40,057 bases of DNA from DATKIY01 sp035543875 (GTDB lineage: Bacteria; Actinomycetota; Actinomycetes; JAHEKZ01): assembly GCA_035543875.1 (NCBI GenBank), contig DATKIY010000226.1:1-40057 (forward strand), read 5' to 3'. Positions 1 to 7,986 of this stretch are shown here, one piece after another. The number at the start of each line of letters is the position of its first letter. Position 1 is the stretch's first letter. The notes under the pieces were generated by a model, which did not search any database, was not told the origin of the DNA, and saw nothing but the letters and a program-made list of their open reading frames with translations. Position numbers and translations under genes: made by a program.

Positions 1-680
1 CCCACGAACAGGATCGGCGAGCCGTCAGCGATCGCGAGGTTGGCCACCCCGGCGGCGATCAGCAGGCCTCCCCCGGCCACGCCGAGCACACGCTGCCACG
101 GCGCCGCCAGCCGACTCGCATGCGCCGCCAGCGCAGCGCCGATGAAGGTGGTGCCGAGCGCCGACAGCGCCAGAGCGAATGCTCCTGCATGCAACTGCCA
201 GACGAGCTCGAACAGCGGGCTCGGCTCGGCGAGCTCGCTGGCGGACAATACGACTCCGTTCCACAGAACGGCGTAGAGCGCGAAGACCGCCGAAAGAGTC
301 GCGCCCGCGGCCACCGCGAGGCGCGACCAGTCCGCGCCCGCACCCCCGCGACGCCCGACCAGCCCGTGGAGACCGGTCACGAACACGAGCAGTAGCGGCA
401 GGTTCAGCGCCTCTGAGCCGACCGCGATCGCGACCGCGCCCCGGTTCTCCGCGTGCCAGGCGAGCACCTTCTCGATCGGGTCGCCGTAGCCGGGCGGCCT
501 GGTCCAGACAAACACGGCATTCTGAATGACCAACGACGCTACCAACGCGATCGCCGCCGCGCCCACGACCCGCTCCCCGAACGCAGGGGTCGGGATCGGC
601 CCCCTGGTTCCCACTGCCGCGCTCGCAGGCACATGCTGCTGGGACTCCACAGCTTTGTCGCTTTTGTGCCGCGATCTCAT
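1..680 (-). CDS. Multi-pass membrane protein, 3' end outside window
   Basis: This is the N-terminal 226 codons of a membrane protein that runs off the left edge of the window. The ATG at 680 has a good ribosome binding site (AAGGAG, 5 nt upstream), and the frame stays open to base 1. After a polar N-terminus of about 35 residues there is a hydrophobic segment (AAAIALVASLVIQNAVF), a soluble loop, then further hydrophobic segments around residues 80-95, 105-125, 150-170 and 185-205. The longer open frame on the same strand at 25-822 is arginine-rich and unlike a protein, and is a shadow of this gene. I do not recognise a family; a small multi-helix integral membrane protein is all that can be said. 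Function unknown. Confidence 0.7.
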   Translation of the reverse strand, partial: MRSRHKSDKAVESQQHVPASAAVGTRGPIPTPAFGERVVGAAAIALVASLVIQNAVFVWTRPPGYGDPIEKVLAWHAENRGAVAIAVGSEALNLPLLLVFVTGLHGLVGRRGGAGADWSRLAVAAGATLSAVFALYAVLWNGVVLSASELAEPSPLFELVWQLHAGAFALALSALGTTFIGAALAAHASRLAAPWQRVLGVAGGGLLIAAGVANLAIADGSPILFV

Positions 681-1139
681 TTCTACTCCTTCGGTGCGGC
701 CGGATGATCGTGACTCCATGATCGCTGACGTCGACGACCGGCGGATCGGCCTCAGGGCTCGTGTTGGTCCCGTCGGGAGAACGGTCTGTGTCTCGTGCTT
801 CTCCGCTGATCCGCACCCCCACGTGTACGCGGTCGACGCCCTCGTCGACGAACTAAATCAGGTCCGACACCACAAGTGCGTCACAACGCCGCAAGCAGGA
901 CGCACTGTAACGCTCTCACATGCCTCGATGCGGGAGCTCGGTATGTGCCGTTATCAGGCGCGCATGAGCAACATCAGCAAGGCCAGGTTGGTGGGGTTGC
1001 TGGTGAGTGGGTGTGCACAGGCTCGGGTTTTCCACCGGTGGGTCCGGGTGGTTGATGGTTGTCGGTGGGTTCCTCTACCTTGGTCTTAGAACACACGTTC
1101 GACAACCTTGGTTAGGGACCGGTGGAGGGAGGTCGCCTG
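681..1139. other. Intergenic region upstream of the DUF222/HNH gene
   Basis: These 459 bp separate two divergent genes. I find no convincing small gene; the open frame at 526-1089 runs antisense through the membrane-protein gene. The right part (from about 985) is G/T-rich and holds a perfect 10-bp palindrome CCACCGGTGG at 1032-1041, then the LexA-like box at 1087-1102, then the ribosome binding site GGAGGGAGG at 1124-1132. No clear -35/-10 pair could be assigned for either gene. Confidence 0.5.
1087..1102 (+). promoter_or_regulatory. Candidate LexA (SOS) box
   Basis: The sequence TAGAACACACGTTCGA matches the Gram-positive/mycobacterial LexA operator TCGAAC-N4-GTTCGA at 11 of 12 defined positions, including the core GAAC-N4-GTTC. 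It lies 37 nt before the chosen start of the DUF222/HNH gene, where a promoter would be. Several M. tuberculosis 13E12-family (DUF222/HNH) genes are known to have LexA sites, which supports the call. LexA binding here is inference. Confidence 0.65.
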
Positions 1140-2687
1140 ATGGGCAAGTCCGAACCCGACAATGACTCTGAGCGTGAAAGCTCAGATGGTGCGGAGCCGA
1201 GCCCGGGGTGGGCGACACCGGGGGTGCCGGTCCGGCCGGGTGGGGTGGACCGGTTTTTGGCGGGGGACTTGCTGACCGAGGTCGGGTTGATCACGACCCG
1301 GTTCCTGGCTGACGCGAAAGACCTGGCCATGGGGGAGCAATTAGTCGCGTGCCGGCGGACTATCGACCAGCTGGAAGCGGCGTGGTTGTCGGCGTGCGGG
1401 GTATATGACGAAGCAGGCTGCACCACCGATGACGGTGCGCCGTCCTTGGCGGCGTGGCTACGGGCGAAGTGCCAGTTAGCGCCGGGTGAAGCGACCGGGC
1501 GTGCGAAAGTGGTGTCCGCAATCACTGGTGGCGACCTCACTGTGACGGGGGACCGACTCCTGGCGGGGGAGTTTTCGTGGCGGCACGCGGCGGTGATCGC
1601 GGCGACGGTGGCGGACGCCCCGGCCGGTGACCGGGAGGCGGCGGAGCGGGCGTTGCAGGAACCAGCGCGGACGTTGGACCCGTCGTTGTTGCGGCGGGTC
1701 GGAGTTGAGTTGTTGCACCGGTTGGATGTGGACAAAGCGGAGGAGCGGGCGGTGCGCCGGTGGGAACGGCGGGGGTTGACGTTCGCGGAAACTTTCGACG
1801 GGATGGTCTCGGTCAGCGGTCTGTTGGACCCGGTCAGCGGGTCGGTCATCCAAACCGCGCTCGACGCCAAACTCCGGCCACCCCGAACCACCCACCACGG
1901 TGACGGCCACGACCACGGCGACAGCAGGGACCAGAGTGACAGTAGTGATCACAAGGTCGGAAGTGGCGGCAGTGACCACAGTGGCACTAGCGACCATAGT
2001 GATGGAAGTGACCACAGAGTCGGCAGGGACGGGAGTGGGTTGGTCGCCGACGAGGGTGAGTTGCGGTCGTGGCCGCAACGCCGGGCGGACGCGTTGACCG
2101 ATATTTGCCGGGAATGGGGCGAGCTCGGACCGACCCCGACCGTGGCCGGTCAACGACCCCACGTCACCGTCATCGTCGACCACGCCACGTTGAACCAACC
2201 ACCCGCAACCACCGACGACCGCAAACGCCTGGGCCAGAACGGTTCGACGCGGCAAGGTTCGACGCGGCAGGGATCAGGGGTGGGGCGTCCGGCGCAGCTG
2301 TCGTGGGTGGGGCCGATCACGCCAAACGAAACCGAGTTCTTGTCCTGCGACAGTGTGGTCTCTCGGGTGATCATGGGACCCGACGGTGCGATCCTGGACG
2401 TCGGACGAGCCACCCGCACGATCCCGCCGGCGATCCGGACCGCGGTGACCGCCCGGGACCGGACCTGTATCGCGGACGGCTGCTACCGGCCGCCCGAACA
2501 CTGCGACATCCACCACATCATCTTCTGGGAACACGGCGGAACCACGTCGCTGAACAACCTGGCCATGGTCTGCCGATTCCATCACCGAACCATCCACCAC
2601 AAAGGCTGGACCATCCAACAAACCACCACCGGAAAACCCACCCTCACACCACCAACAGGCCGACATCCACCACCACGACGACTGTGA
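1140..2687 (+). CDS. DUF222 / HNH endonuclease-domain protein (13E12 repeat family)
   Basis: A 515-residue protein of the actinobacterial DUF222-HNH family. The N-terminal half is the helical DUF222 domain (residues about 35-245). The C-terminal 80 residues carry an HNH nuclease fold: a Cys pair in CIADGCYRPPEHC, then DIHHI, the Asn of SLNNL and the CRFHH closing motif, so the metal and catalytic residues look intact. Between them lies a low-complexity insert (residues about 250-300) of Ser-Asp-His repeats and, further on, a duplicated GSTRQ pentapeptide. I chose ATG 1140 because GGAGGGAGG sits 7 nt upstream; a GTG at 1122 lies inside that leader. Family members are often multicopy in a genome. 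Their biological role is unsettled; nuclease activity is inferred from the motif. The LexA-like box upstream suggests DNA-damage induction. Confidence 0.9.
   Translation: MGKSEPDNDSERESSDGAEPSPGWATPGVPVRPGGVDRFLAGDLLTEVGLITTRFLADAKDLAMGEQLVACRRTIDQLEAAWLSACGVYDEAGCTTDDGAPSLAAWLRAKCQLAPGEATGRAKVVSAITGGDLTVTGDRLLAGEFSWRHAAVIAATVADAPAGDREAAERALQEPARTLDPSLLRRVGVELLHRLDVDKAEERAVRRWERRGLTFAETFDGMVSVSGLLDPVSGSVIQTALDAKLRPPRTTHHGDGHDHGDSRDQSDSSDHKVGSGGSDHSGTSDHSDGSDHRVGRDGSGLVADEGELRSWPQRRADALTDICREWGELGPTPTVAGQRPHVTVIVDHATLNQPPATTDDRKRLGQNGSTRQGSTRQGSGVGRPAQLSWVGPITPNETEFLSCDSVVSRVIMGPDGAILDVGRATRTIPPAIRTAVTARDRTCIADGCYRPPEHCDIHHIIFWEHGGTTSLNNLAMVCRFHHRTIHHKGWTIQQTTTGKPTLTPPTGRHPPPRRL
1885..2040 (+). 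repeat. Low-complexity Ser-Asp-His coding repeat
   Basis: In-frame degenerate repeats built around codons for Ser-Asp-His and Gly-Ser (for example GSGGSDHSGTSDHSDGSDH) interrupt the DUF222/HNH protein between its two domains. The unit is irregular (about 9-24 nt) and has drifted at the DNA level, so it looks like an expanded linker rather than a recent perfect array. Confidence 0.7.
2241..2270 (+). repeat. 15-bp tandem duplication in the DUF222/HNH gene
   Basis: Two adjacent 15-bp units, GGTTCGACGCGGCAA and GGTTCGACGCGGCAG, differ only at the last base. They encode GSTRQ twice. Because the unit is a multiple of three the frame is kept. This marks a recent slippage event in the linker before the HNH domain. 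Confidence 0.8.
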
Positions 2688-2716
2688 GTTGGGCTGCCTT
2701 GGCCCTCTGTATCCGG

Positions 2717-4147
2717 CTAGCCGCAAATACTGTCGGCGGCCGTGTGTGAGTCCAGTTTCGTGTCGGGCTTGGCGACCTTGACTTTGGCTGGCTTGACGTA
2801 GTCAGTGCCTACGACGATCTCGAACGTGCCACCAAGGCCGGCAACTTCCTCAAGCGTCGCGTCCGGGAACGCCGCTTCTAGAGTCTTAACCGAGGTACTC
2901 CACTGCGGGTCATAACGAATGATGGTGGACGTGACGTCAGTCTTGTCTGCATTGGCAGGCGTTGCTGCAATCGTGTAGCCAGCAGTGGCGAGATCGTCGC
3001 TGGCCTGTCCGGCAAGCCCGGCGATGGTGCTTCCGTTCAGAACCTGGACATTGATTTCTCCGGGAGCGATCTCAACCGTCGGTCCCTTGTCTTTCTTCAC
3101 CAAAGGCTGGTCAGCTTCAAGCGCCTCGAAGACCTTGCTCGCTCCGGCCTTATCCCATTGAACTGCACTACCGACCGGGGTTGAGAGGTTCACGTTGGAC
3201 AGCGGGACCGTGAGGAATCGAATGTCCTTCGGGGAAAGCTCCTGCATGTCGGCGGCGAGATCGAGCAGCATGTCGCGTGTCATGCCTTCATCGAGTTTCA
3301 CCGACGACAGCGCTGCGCGCAGGAATTTGTCGAGCTGAACTGGATCGAGGAGTACGCCCATGCTGGTGGCTTCTTGGAACATGGAGCCGAGGAAGCGCTG
3401 TTGGCGCTGCATGCGGCCGATGTCAGCGGTGGGATCGATGTAGCGGGCGCGCACGTAGGCAAGGCCCATTACGCCATCGACATGAGATGTCCCGGCAGGA
3501 AGGTCTAGTCCGCTGCGGTAGTCATTGGCTGCTGTGGGCAAACACACATCGACGCCACCGAGCGCATCAACCATCTTGACGACTCCGCCGAAACCGACCT
3601 CTACGTAGTGGTCGATCTCCATCCCAGTGGCGTCCTTGATGGTCTGGATAAGTAGTGGCGCACCGCCAAGCGCGAACGCAGCGTTGAGCTTGTTCTTTTG
3701 AGCGGGATGTTTGTCGCCGTTGTCATCGGTATACGCAGGGATGGTCACGTAGGAGTCGCGGGGCAGGCTGACAACCGTGATGTTTTTGCGGTCCCCTGAA
3801 ATGTGAACCAGCATCATGGTGTCGGAGCGCTGTCCGGTGCTGCTGTTGGCCGCGGTTCCAGTTCCAAGTGCGCGGGCCTGTTCCAGGGTCAAGCCTTCGC
3901 GGCTGTCGGATCCGACCACCAAGATGTTCATGGGGCCGTCGGAGTTGCCGGACAGCGCGCCACCGGTCCAGATTCGACCGATCTTGGCGTCGTAATAGGT
4001 GGCAAGGACCCAGCCGCCGGTGCTCGCGACGAACACCACTGCCGCTAACGCTGAGGCGAGCCACCCAAACACTCGACGACCGCGGGGCGCACTGACCTTG
4101 TTGGTCGTGCCGCGAGGCGAGAGCTCCGGGGGAAGTACGGCGCTCAT
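2717..4147 (-). CDS. LytR-CpsA-Psr (LCP) family glycopolymer ligase 1
   Basis: A 476-residue LCP protein. LCP enzymes move lipid-linked polymers (teichoic acid, arabinogalactan, capsule) onto peptidoglycan outside the membrane. Residues about 27-50 form one transmembrane anchor after a basic N-terminus. The LCP catalytic domain follows, with RSDTMMLVHI, SLPRDSYV, KLNAAFALGG, IDHYVEVGF and YVRARY...DIGRMQRQQRF, so the conserved Arg and Asp residues are present. A LytR_C domain covers about residues 365-455, and the protein ends in a short tail with a single Cys (TAADSICG). The start ATG has GGAGGA about 9 nt upstream. It is transcribed away from the neighbouring exporter genes and faces the DUF222/HNH gene tail-to-tail with 29 bp between. 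The polymer substrate cannot be read from sequence. Confidence 0.93.
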   Translation of the reverse strand: MSAVLPPELSPRGTTNKVSAPRGRRVFGWLASALAAVVFVASTGGWVLATYYDAKIGRIWTGGALSGNSDGPMNILVVGSDSREGLTLEQARALGTGTAANSSTGQRSDTMMLVHISGDRKNITVVSLPRDSYVTIPAYTDDNGDKHPAQKNKLNAAFALGGAPLLIQTIKDATGMEIDHYVEVGFGGVVKMVDALGGVDVCLPTAANDYRSGLDLPAGTSHVDGVMGLAYVRARYIDPTADIGRMQRQQRFLGSMFQEATSMGVLLDPVQLDKFLRAALSSVKLDEGMTRDMLLDLAADMQELSPKDIRFLTVPLSNVNLSTPVGSAVQWDKAGASKVFEALEADQPLVKKDKGPTVEIAPGEINVQVLNGSTIAGLAGQASDDLATAGYTIAATPANADKTDVTSTIIRYDPQWSTSVKTLEAAFPDATLEEVAGLGGTFEIVVGTDYVKPAKVKVAKPDTKLDSHTAADSICG

Positions 4148-4462
4148 TCGGTGCAGGTCCTCCGGGGGCTGGCTAGTGGTCGGCTGTCGTTGGCTGGGGA
4201 CTCGGCTGGTAGGACGGGGTTAGGGACGTTAGATCGGCCCGGAGCCGGGTGCTCCACGAGTCTGACGTCGGTGCCCGAGCTGTGGTTCCCAGCTCAAGCC
4301 ACGCGTCGCCCGCATTGGGCCTTGCGCGCAATCGAGGGTAAGCGAGGAGACCGGCAGATAACGAATTCGGCGCGCCGACCATGCCCCAACGTCCGGTAGC
4401 GTCGTACACCTGTGCGATGGGCCGAACGAGTAGTGGCTCGGCGGGGGATTGGGAGAAACGTC
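4148..4462. other. Divergent promoter region between LCP gene 1 and the exporter operon
   Basis: About 315 bp with no convincing gene. It must hold promoters for LCP gene 1 (minus) and the exporter operon (plus). On the plus strand TAGCGT at 4397-4402 fits the TANNNT form seen at other starts here, giving a leader of about 50 nt before the small ORF at 4463, but no good -35 was found. The overlapping open frames on both strands are low-quality shadows. Confidence 0.4.
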
Positions 4463-4495
4463 ATGGCGCCAGATAGCCTCAGCGTTCTGTTATGA
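4463..4495 (+). CDS. Ten-codon leader ORF coupled to the exporter permease
   Basis: A very short ORF encodes MAPDSLSVLL. Its ATG has a clear Shine-Dalgarno (GGGAG, 7 nt upstream), and its TGA overlaps the ATG of the permease gene as ATGA (4492-4495). The permease start has no Shine-Dalgarno of its own, and an in-frame TAG at 4474 rules out a longer permease. Ribosomes ending on this ORF would be placed to restart on the permease, so it looks like a translational-coupling leader. The peptide has no runs of a single rare amino acid, so classic attenuation is not indicated. Too short for homology; the call rests on layout. Confidence 0.5.
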   Translation: MAPDSLSVLL

Positions 4496-5403
4496 CAGTT
4501 TCCGACGCCCCCGTGCGCCTCACCGGAGCCACGTCCGCGCACCGGCCGTCGGCCTGGTCGCGGGCGGTAGCGCTATGGGCCAACCGACGCATTCTGCGCA
4601 TCCTGGTGATGCGCGACCTCAAGATTCGATACAGCGACTCAGTCCTGGGTTATTTGTGGACATTGCTTGATCCGCTGCTGTTGACCTTCGTCTACTGGCT
4701 CGTCTTCGGATACATCATCTCCCGAGGCGCCCCTGAGGAGCAGCCGTACCTGCTGTGGTTGCTTACTGGAATCCTGCCCTTCCAGTGGACCAGCCACGTC
4801 CTCAACGACTGCGGACGGCTACTAGGAAACGACGCGAAGCTCGTGACGGCATCGAGCCTGCCCCGAGAGATCTGGCCGGTCCGCACCGTGCTGTCGCGAT
4901 TTATCGAGTTCTTGTTCACGTTGCCGATCACGGCGGGGGCAATGGTGCTTTACGGCATCGGCCCGTCGCTGTGGATCTTCATGCTTCCCGTGGCGTTCGT
5001 TGTGCAAGGCATTTTGAATATTGGCCTCGCACTGATGTTTGCGCCAATGTCGATGCTTTATCCCGACATTCAACGAGTCGTCCGAGTTAGTGCTCAGCTG
5101 TTGCGCTACCTCTCGCCCGTGCTCTACGGCGTGCCGGCGCTCGTTGACATCTTGAAGACTCCGCCCAACCCGTGGCCATCGTGGATGCTATTCGGCGATG
5201 AGACCTGGCCGAAGTGGATCCTGAGGCTCTTCGAGCTGAATCCGCTCGCTGGCATCTTGGATGTCTACCATTCAGTGCTGTTCCCCGACGACTCGTTGCA
5301 CGGTGAACTGCTGCCGATCGCGACCGCTGGATCGATCTTCATCTTCTTCCTTGGCTGGTGGATCTTCCGGCGCCTGGAGCCCCGAGTACTGAAGGAGATG
5401 TGA
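4492..5403 (+). CDS. ABC-2 type polysaccharide/teichoic acid exporter permease (Wzm/TagG-like)
   Basis: A 303-residue integral membrane subunit of an ABC exporter for lipid-linked glycans. After a soluble N-terminus comes the amphipathic stretch common in this family (LVMRDLKIRYSDSVLGYLW), then about six hydrophobic helices between residues 55 and 290. The conserved region PVLYGVP lies after the fourth helix, with a LNPLAGI motif and a DVYHSVLFP loop further on. It matches the length and layout of TagG, RfbA and mycobacterial Wzm proteins. The ATPase gene follows with a 1-nt stop/start overlap (TGATG), so the two form a Wzm-Wzt pair. Known relatives export O-antigen, wall teichoic acid or the galactan precursor; the LCP genes on both sides support a wall-linked polymer. 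The exact polymer is unknown. Confidence 0.9.
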   Translation: MTVSDAPVRLTGATSAHRPSAWSRAVALWANRRILRILVMRDLKIRYSDSVLGYLWTLLDPLLLTFVYWLVFGYIISRGAPEEQPYLLWLLTGILPFQWTSHVLNDCGRLLGNDAKLVTASSLPREIWPVRTVLSRFIEFLFTLPITAGAMVLYGIGPSLWIFMLPVAFVVQGILNIGLALMFAPMSMLYPDIQRVVRVSAQLLRYLSPVLYGVPALVDILKTPPNPWPSWMLFGDETWPKWILRLFELNPLAGILDVYHSVLFPDDSLHGELLPIATAGSIFIFFLGWWIFRRLEPRVLKEM

Positions 5404-6365
5404 TGACCGCACCTTCAGGCTTGGGCGTTCAACCAGATCAAGCGGCTCCTGTAACCATCCAAGCTCACGAACTTGGTATTCGGTTTCGACGTAACAGGTT
5501 GCGAAATCGCCACTGGAAACATCTGTTTCACAAAGAGGAGGATCGAGCGTCGCGCGAGTTCTGGGCTCTCCGCGGCGTCTCCTTTGAGATCACCCAGGGC
5601 GAGGCCGTCGGCGTGGTCGGGGCCAACGGCCAGGGCAAGAGCACGCTTTTGAAGCTGGTCGCTGGAACCCTCATCCCCGACGAAGGCTGGGTGAGGCTAG
5701 ACGGCGGCGTCGCGCCGCTGGTGAATATCTCCGGAGGTTTCAAAGCCGACCTCACCGTGCGCGACAACATTTACATCGTCGCTGGTCTGCACGGCATGGT
5801 GAAGTCTGAAGTCGACCAGCGGTTCGACGACGTTATCGATTTCTCGGAGGTCGGAGACTTCGTCGATACCCCCTTCCGGCATCTGTCCAGCGGCATGCGG
5901 ACGCGTGTTGCTTTTGCGCTGATCACTTCGTTGGACGAGCCAACCGTCATCATCGACGAAACATTGTCGGTGGGTGACCGGTCGTTCAAGCGCAAGGCGT
6001 ATGAGCGGCTGGATCGTATGCTCGCAGGCGGCAAGACACTATTTGTTGTCTCACACAGCGATCGACAGCTGCAGCGTTTGTGCACGCGAGGTATCTACTT
6101 GCGTAGAGGTCGCGTTGTAGCTGATGGGCCAATTGACGAGATTCTTAAGCAGTACACGGTGGACCGGGAAACCGAGGGACACCCTGGGTGGAAAGGTGAG
6201 CGAAAGCAGGCTCGACGCCAACGGAATCGTCGTCGCAAGGCGGCTGAGCAGTTGATGGCAGCCGGCTTGGCGCCCCCCGCGGGCTACGACGTCGAGGACG
6301 AAGACGATGGCGATTCTGAGGTCACCGGGACGGCGGGGCAGTCGGGCGGCGGAGTCTCGACGTGA
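5403..6365 (+). CDS. ABC exporter ATP-binding subunit (Wzt/TagH-like)
   Basis: A 320-residue ATPase that would power export by the preceding permease. Visible motifs are Walker A (GANGQGKSTLLK, about residue 80), the ABC signature LSSGMRTRVAFA and Walker B followed by the catalytic Glu (TVIIDETLSVGD), then the switch His (VVSHS). This spacing is typical of the polysaccharide-export subfamily. After the nucleotide-binding domain (ending near residue 255) comes a short tail that is first very basic (KQARRQRNRRRKA) and then very acidic (VEDEDDGDSE); there is no long carbohydrate-binding Wzt C-domain. I chose ATG 5403 because AAGGAG lies 5 nt upstream and it overlaps the permease stop; an upstream in-frame ATG at 5358 would lie deep inside the permease gene. 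The next gene overlaps by 4 nt (GTGA). Confidence 0.92.
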   Translation: MTAPSGLGVQPDQAAPVTIQAHELGIRFRRNRLRNRHWKHLFHKEEDRASREFWALRGVSFEITQGEAVGVVGANGQGKSTLLKLVAGTLIPDEGWVRLDGGVAPLVNISGGFKADLTVRDNIYIVAGLHGMVKSEVDQRFDDVIDFSEVGDFVDTPFRHLSSGMRTRVAFALITSLDEPTVIIDETLSVGDRSFKRKAYERLDRMLAGGKTLFVVSHSDRQLQRLCTRGIYLRRGRVVADGPIDEILKQYTVDRETEGHPGWKGERKQARRQRNRRRKAAEQLMAAGLAPPAGYDVEDEDDGDSEVTGTAGQSGGGVST

Positions 6366-7984
6366 CTTTGGTGCTCGTCGCACCGACGGGTGAGGCGGGG
6401 TTAGAGGAGGCGCTTTATCAGCGTTGGGTTCGCCAGCTGTCGGTGTCGCCTGATCCGGTTTATGTGGTTGCCCCCGCAAACGTCGACGTGGGTTCCCTCG
6501 AACACGTAGCTGCCGACGCCAACGAATCGGACGTGTTAGCTGCGCTCGCTGACATCGCTCACGAGACGTCGGCATCGCTGACAGTCATCGACGCATCTCG
6601 AACCGAGTACGGGCCGCTGGCGCTTGAGTGGGCAGGGGCAACAGATGCAACCTCGCAGCTGCTGTCAGACCCCGGACACGACGGTGTCGCGATTGTCCAC
6701 CTTGCCGCTACCGATGTGAGTGACGCGGAACGATCCTGGAGACGCGCAGCCGCACGCGCGCACTCGGTCTCGCGCTCGGACTCGCATTCAGAGTCGGGAC
6801 CGGGGCCGGACGCTCCCACCGACGTGGTTCGCGCGGCGCTGGAGGTCCTCACCAGCCAAGGCCTGGAGGTGAGCGAGCGCCACGAGTTCAAGACTGTTCA
6901 TCCGGGTCGGTATGTGGAACTGGTGATTCGGCCAATCGCTCGCCCGTTGCTGAACCGCGCTCGTCGCATGGGTTTTGAGCAAGTGTCCATCACAGTTCTC
7001 ACCACCGCTTCTGTTCTAGCTGCCGCCCTGCTTGCCGCTGCTGGCAGCCGGCTCAGCCTGATCCTTGCTGCGCTGTTCTTGCAGACTGCGGTTATCGCAC
7101 AAGTGGTCGGCGATGGGCTGCCCATCCCAGCGCGTCGGCGGCCTGAGTTTCCGGCGTGGCTCAACCCTGTCATGGACGTGGTGAAGGTCGCCATCTTGAT
7201 GGGTGGCTTGGCCATCGGTGGTAGGGGCACAACGGACGACATCTGGCTGGTTGCTGGAGCAGTCATCGTCGTCTGGACTGCTCGAGCGATCGTTGCCATG
7301 AGCTACGAGATCCGCATGAACGCCAGTGACGGCGAACGCTTTTCTGGTAGTCCGTTCTCGCTGCCAAACGCCGAGTTCTTCCTCGTCCTTTCGTTGGCGA
7401 TGCTGGTCCTTACCCCGAGGCCGGTTCTTTGGGTAGCGATTGCAGTGCTAGGCATTTCGTTGCTGTACATCCTCCTTCGCGAGCTGCTTGCCCCACCCAA
7501 CGTTGAACATCCGCCACGATTGAGCGCGGAGGTGAATCGCGAACTGTTCTATGCCTGTGACCCCGGTCCGCTGGCCGTTGTGGTGGGACGTGAAGACCCG
7601 CAACTGTCGCTGCTGCGAAGGCTCGCGGCGTCGGTTGTTGGTTGGCTGGTACCGCTTTCCACCTGGGTCATCGAGGTGGCTGTCCTCGCCGCCCTGGCCG
7701 TGTGGAAGGACACTGATGCGCTGGCAATGGTCTTCTTGCTGGCCTCAGTCGTAGCGTTTCATCGCGTCGACAGCATCCTTAGGCCGACACTCACTGGACA
7801 TCCGGTTCCCGACTGGCTTGCGTTCGTGAGTCTGGGCGCACTGGGTCGCCCGATCCTGTACCTGCTTCTTGCAGCAACCGACTACCTCGACGACGGCTTG
7901 GTGCTGGTGACGCTGATCTGGGCAGTCGTCTTTGCGGCTGAGGCAGCGAGCAGTTGGACCGCCCGCCCGGAGAGCGAGAGCTAG
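6362..7984 (+). CDS. DUF5941-like membrane protein with degenerate CDP-alcohol phosphotransferase domain
   Basis: A 540-residue protein coupled by a 4-nt overlap to the exporter ATPase. Residues 1 to about 170 are soluble and resemble the worn-down nucleotidyltransferase-like front of actinobacterial DUF5941 proteins. From about residue 177 it follows the CDP-alcohol phosphotransferase layout (RPIARPLLNRARRMGFEQ, then helices). The catalytic signature DxxDGxxARx8Gx3Dx3D is broken: the first Asp is replaced (V248), the DG is kept (251-252) but AR is displaced by two residues, the Gly is Pro, the third Asp is N268 and only D272 remains. The C-terminal third has further helices and the CDPGPLAVVVGR segment of the family. 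Family placement is from memory of DUF5941 sequences. I infer a non-catalytic or altered role in the exporter module. Confidence 0.7.
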   Translation: MTLVLVAPTGEAGLEEALYQRWVRQLSVSPDPVYVVAPANVDVGSLEHVAADANESDVLAALADIAHETSASLTVIDASRTEYGPLALEWAGATDATSQLLSDPGHDGVAIVHLAATDVSDAERSWRRAAARAHSVSRSDSHSESGPGPDAPTDVVRAALEVLTSQGLEVSERHEFKTVHPGRYVELVIRPIARPLLNRARRMGFEQVSITVLTTASVLAAALLAAAGSRLSLILAALFLQTAVIAQVVGDGLPIPARRRPEFPAWLNPVMDVVKVAILMGGLAIGGRGTTDDIWLVAGAVIVVWTARAIVAMSYEIRMNASDGERFSGSPFSLPNAEFFLVLSLAMLVLTPRPVLWVAIAVLGISLLYILLRELLAPPNVEHPPRLSAEVNRELFYACDPGPLAVVVGREDPQLSLLRRLAASVVGWLVPLSTWVIEVAVLAALAVWKDTDALAMVFLLASVVAFHRVDSILRPTLTGHPVPDWLAFVSLGALGRPILYLLLAATDYLDDGLVLVTLIWAVVFAAEAASSWTARPESES

Positions 7985-7986
7985 AA

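Noticed and set aside
25..822. Long 265-residue open frame on the minus strand
   Set aside because: It is arginine-rich and unlike a protein. The frame starting at ATG 680, with a good ribosome binding site and hydrophobic helices, is the real gene.
526..1089. 187-residue plus-strand open frame upstream of the DUF222/HNH gene
   Set aside because: Its first part runs antisense through the membrane-protein gene; no Shine-Dalgarno, no family features, and the end is the G/T-rich leader of the DUF222/HNH gene.
1476..2255. Long minus-strand frames across the DUF222/HNH gene
   Set aside because: Shadows produced by GC-rich codon use opposite a clear HNH gene.
2069..2749. 226-residue plus-strand frame at the end of the DUF222/HNH gene
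   Set aside because: Out-of-frame reading of the same coding DNA; composition (His, Pro, Arg runs) is that of a shadow.
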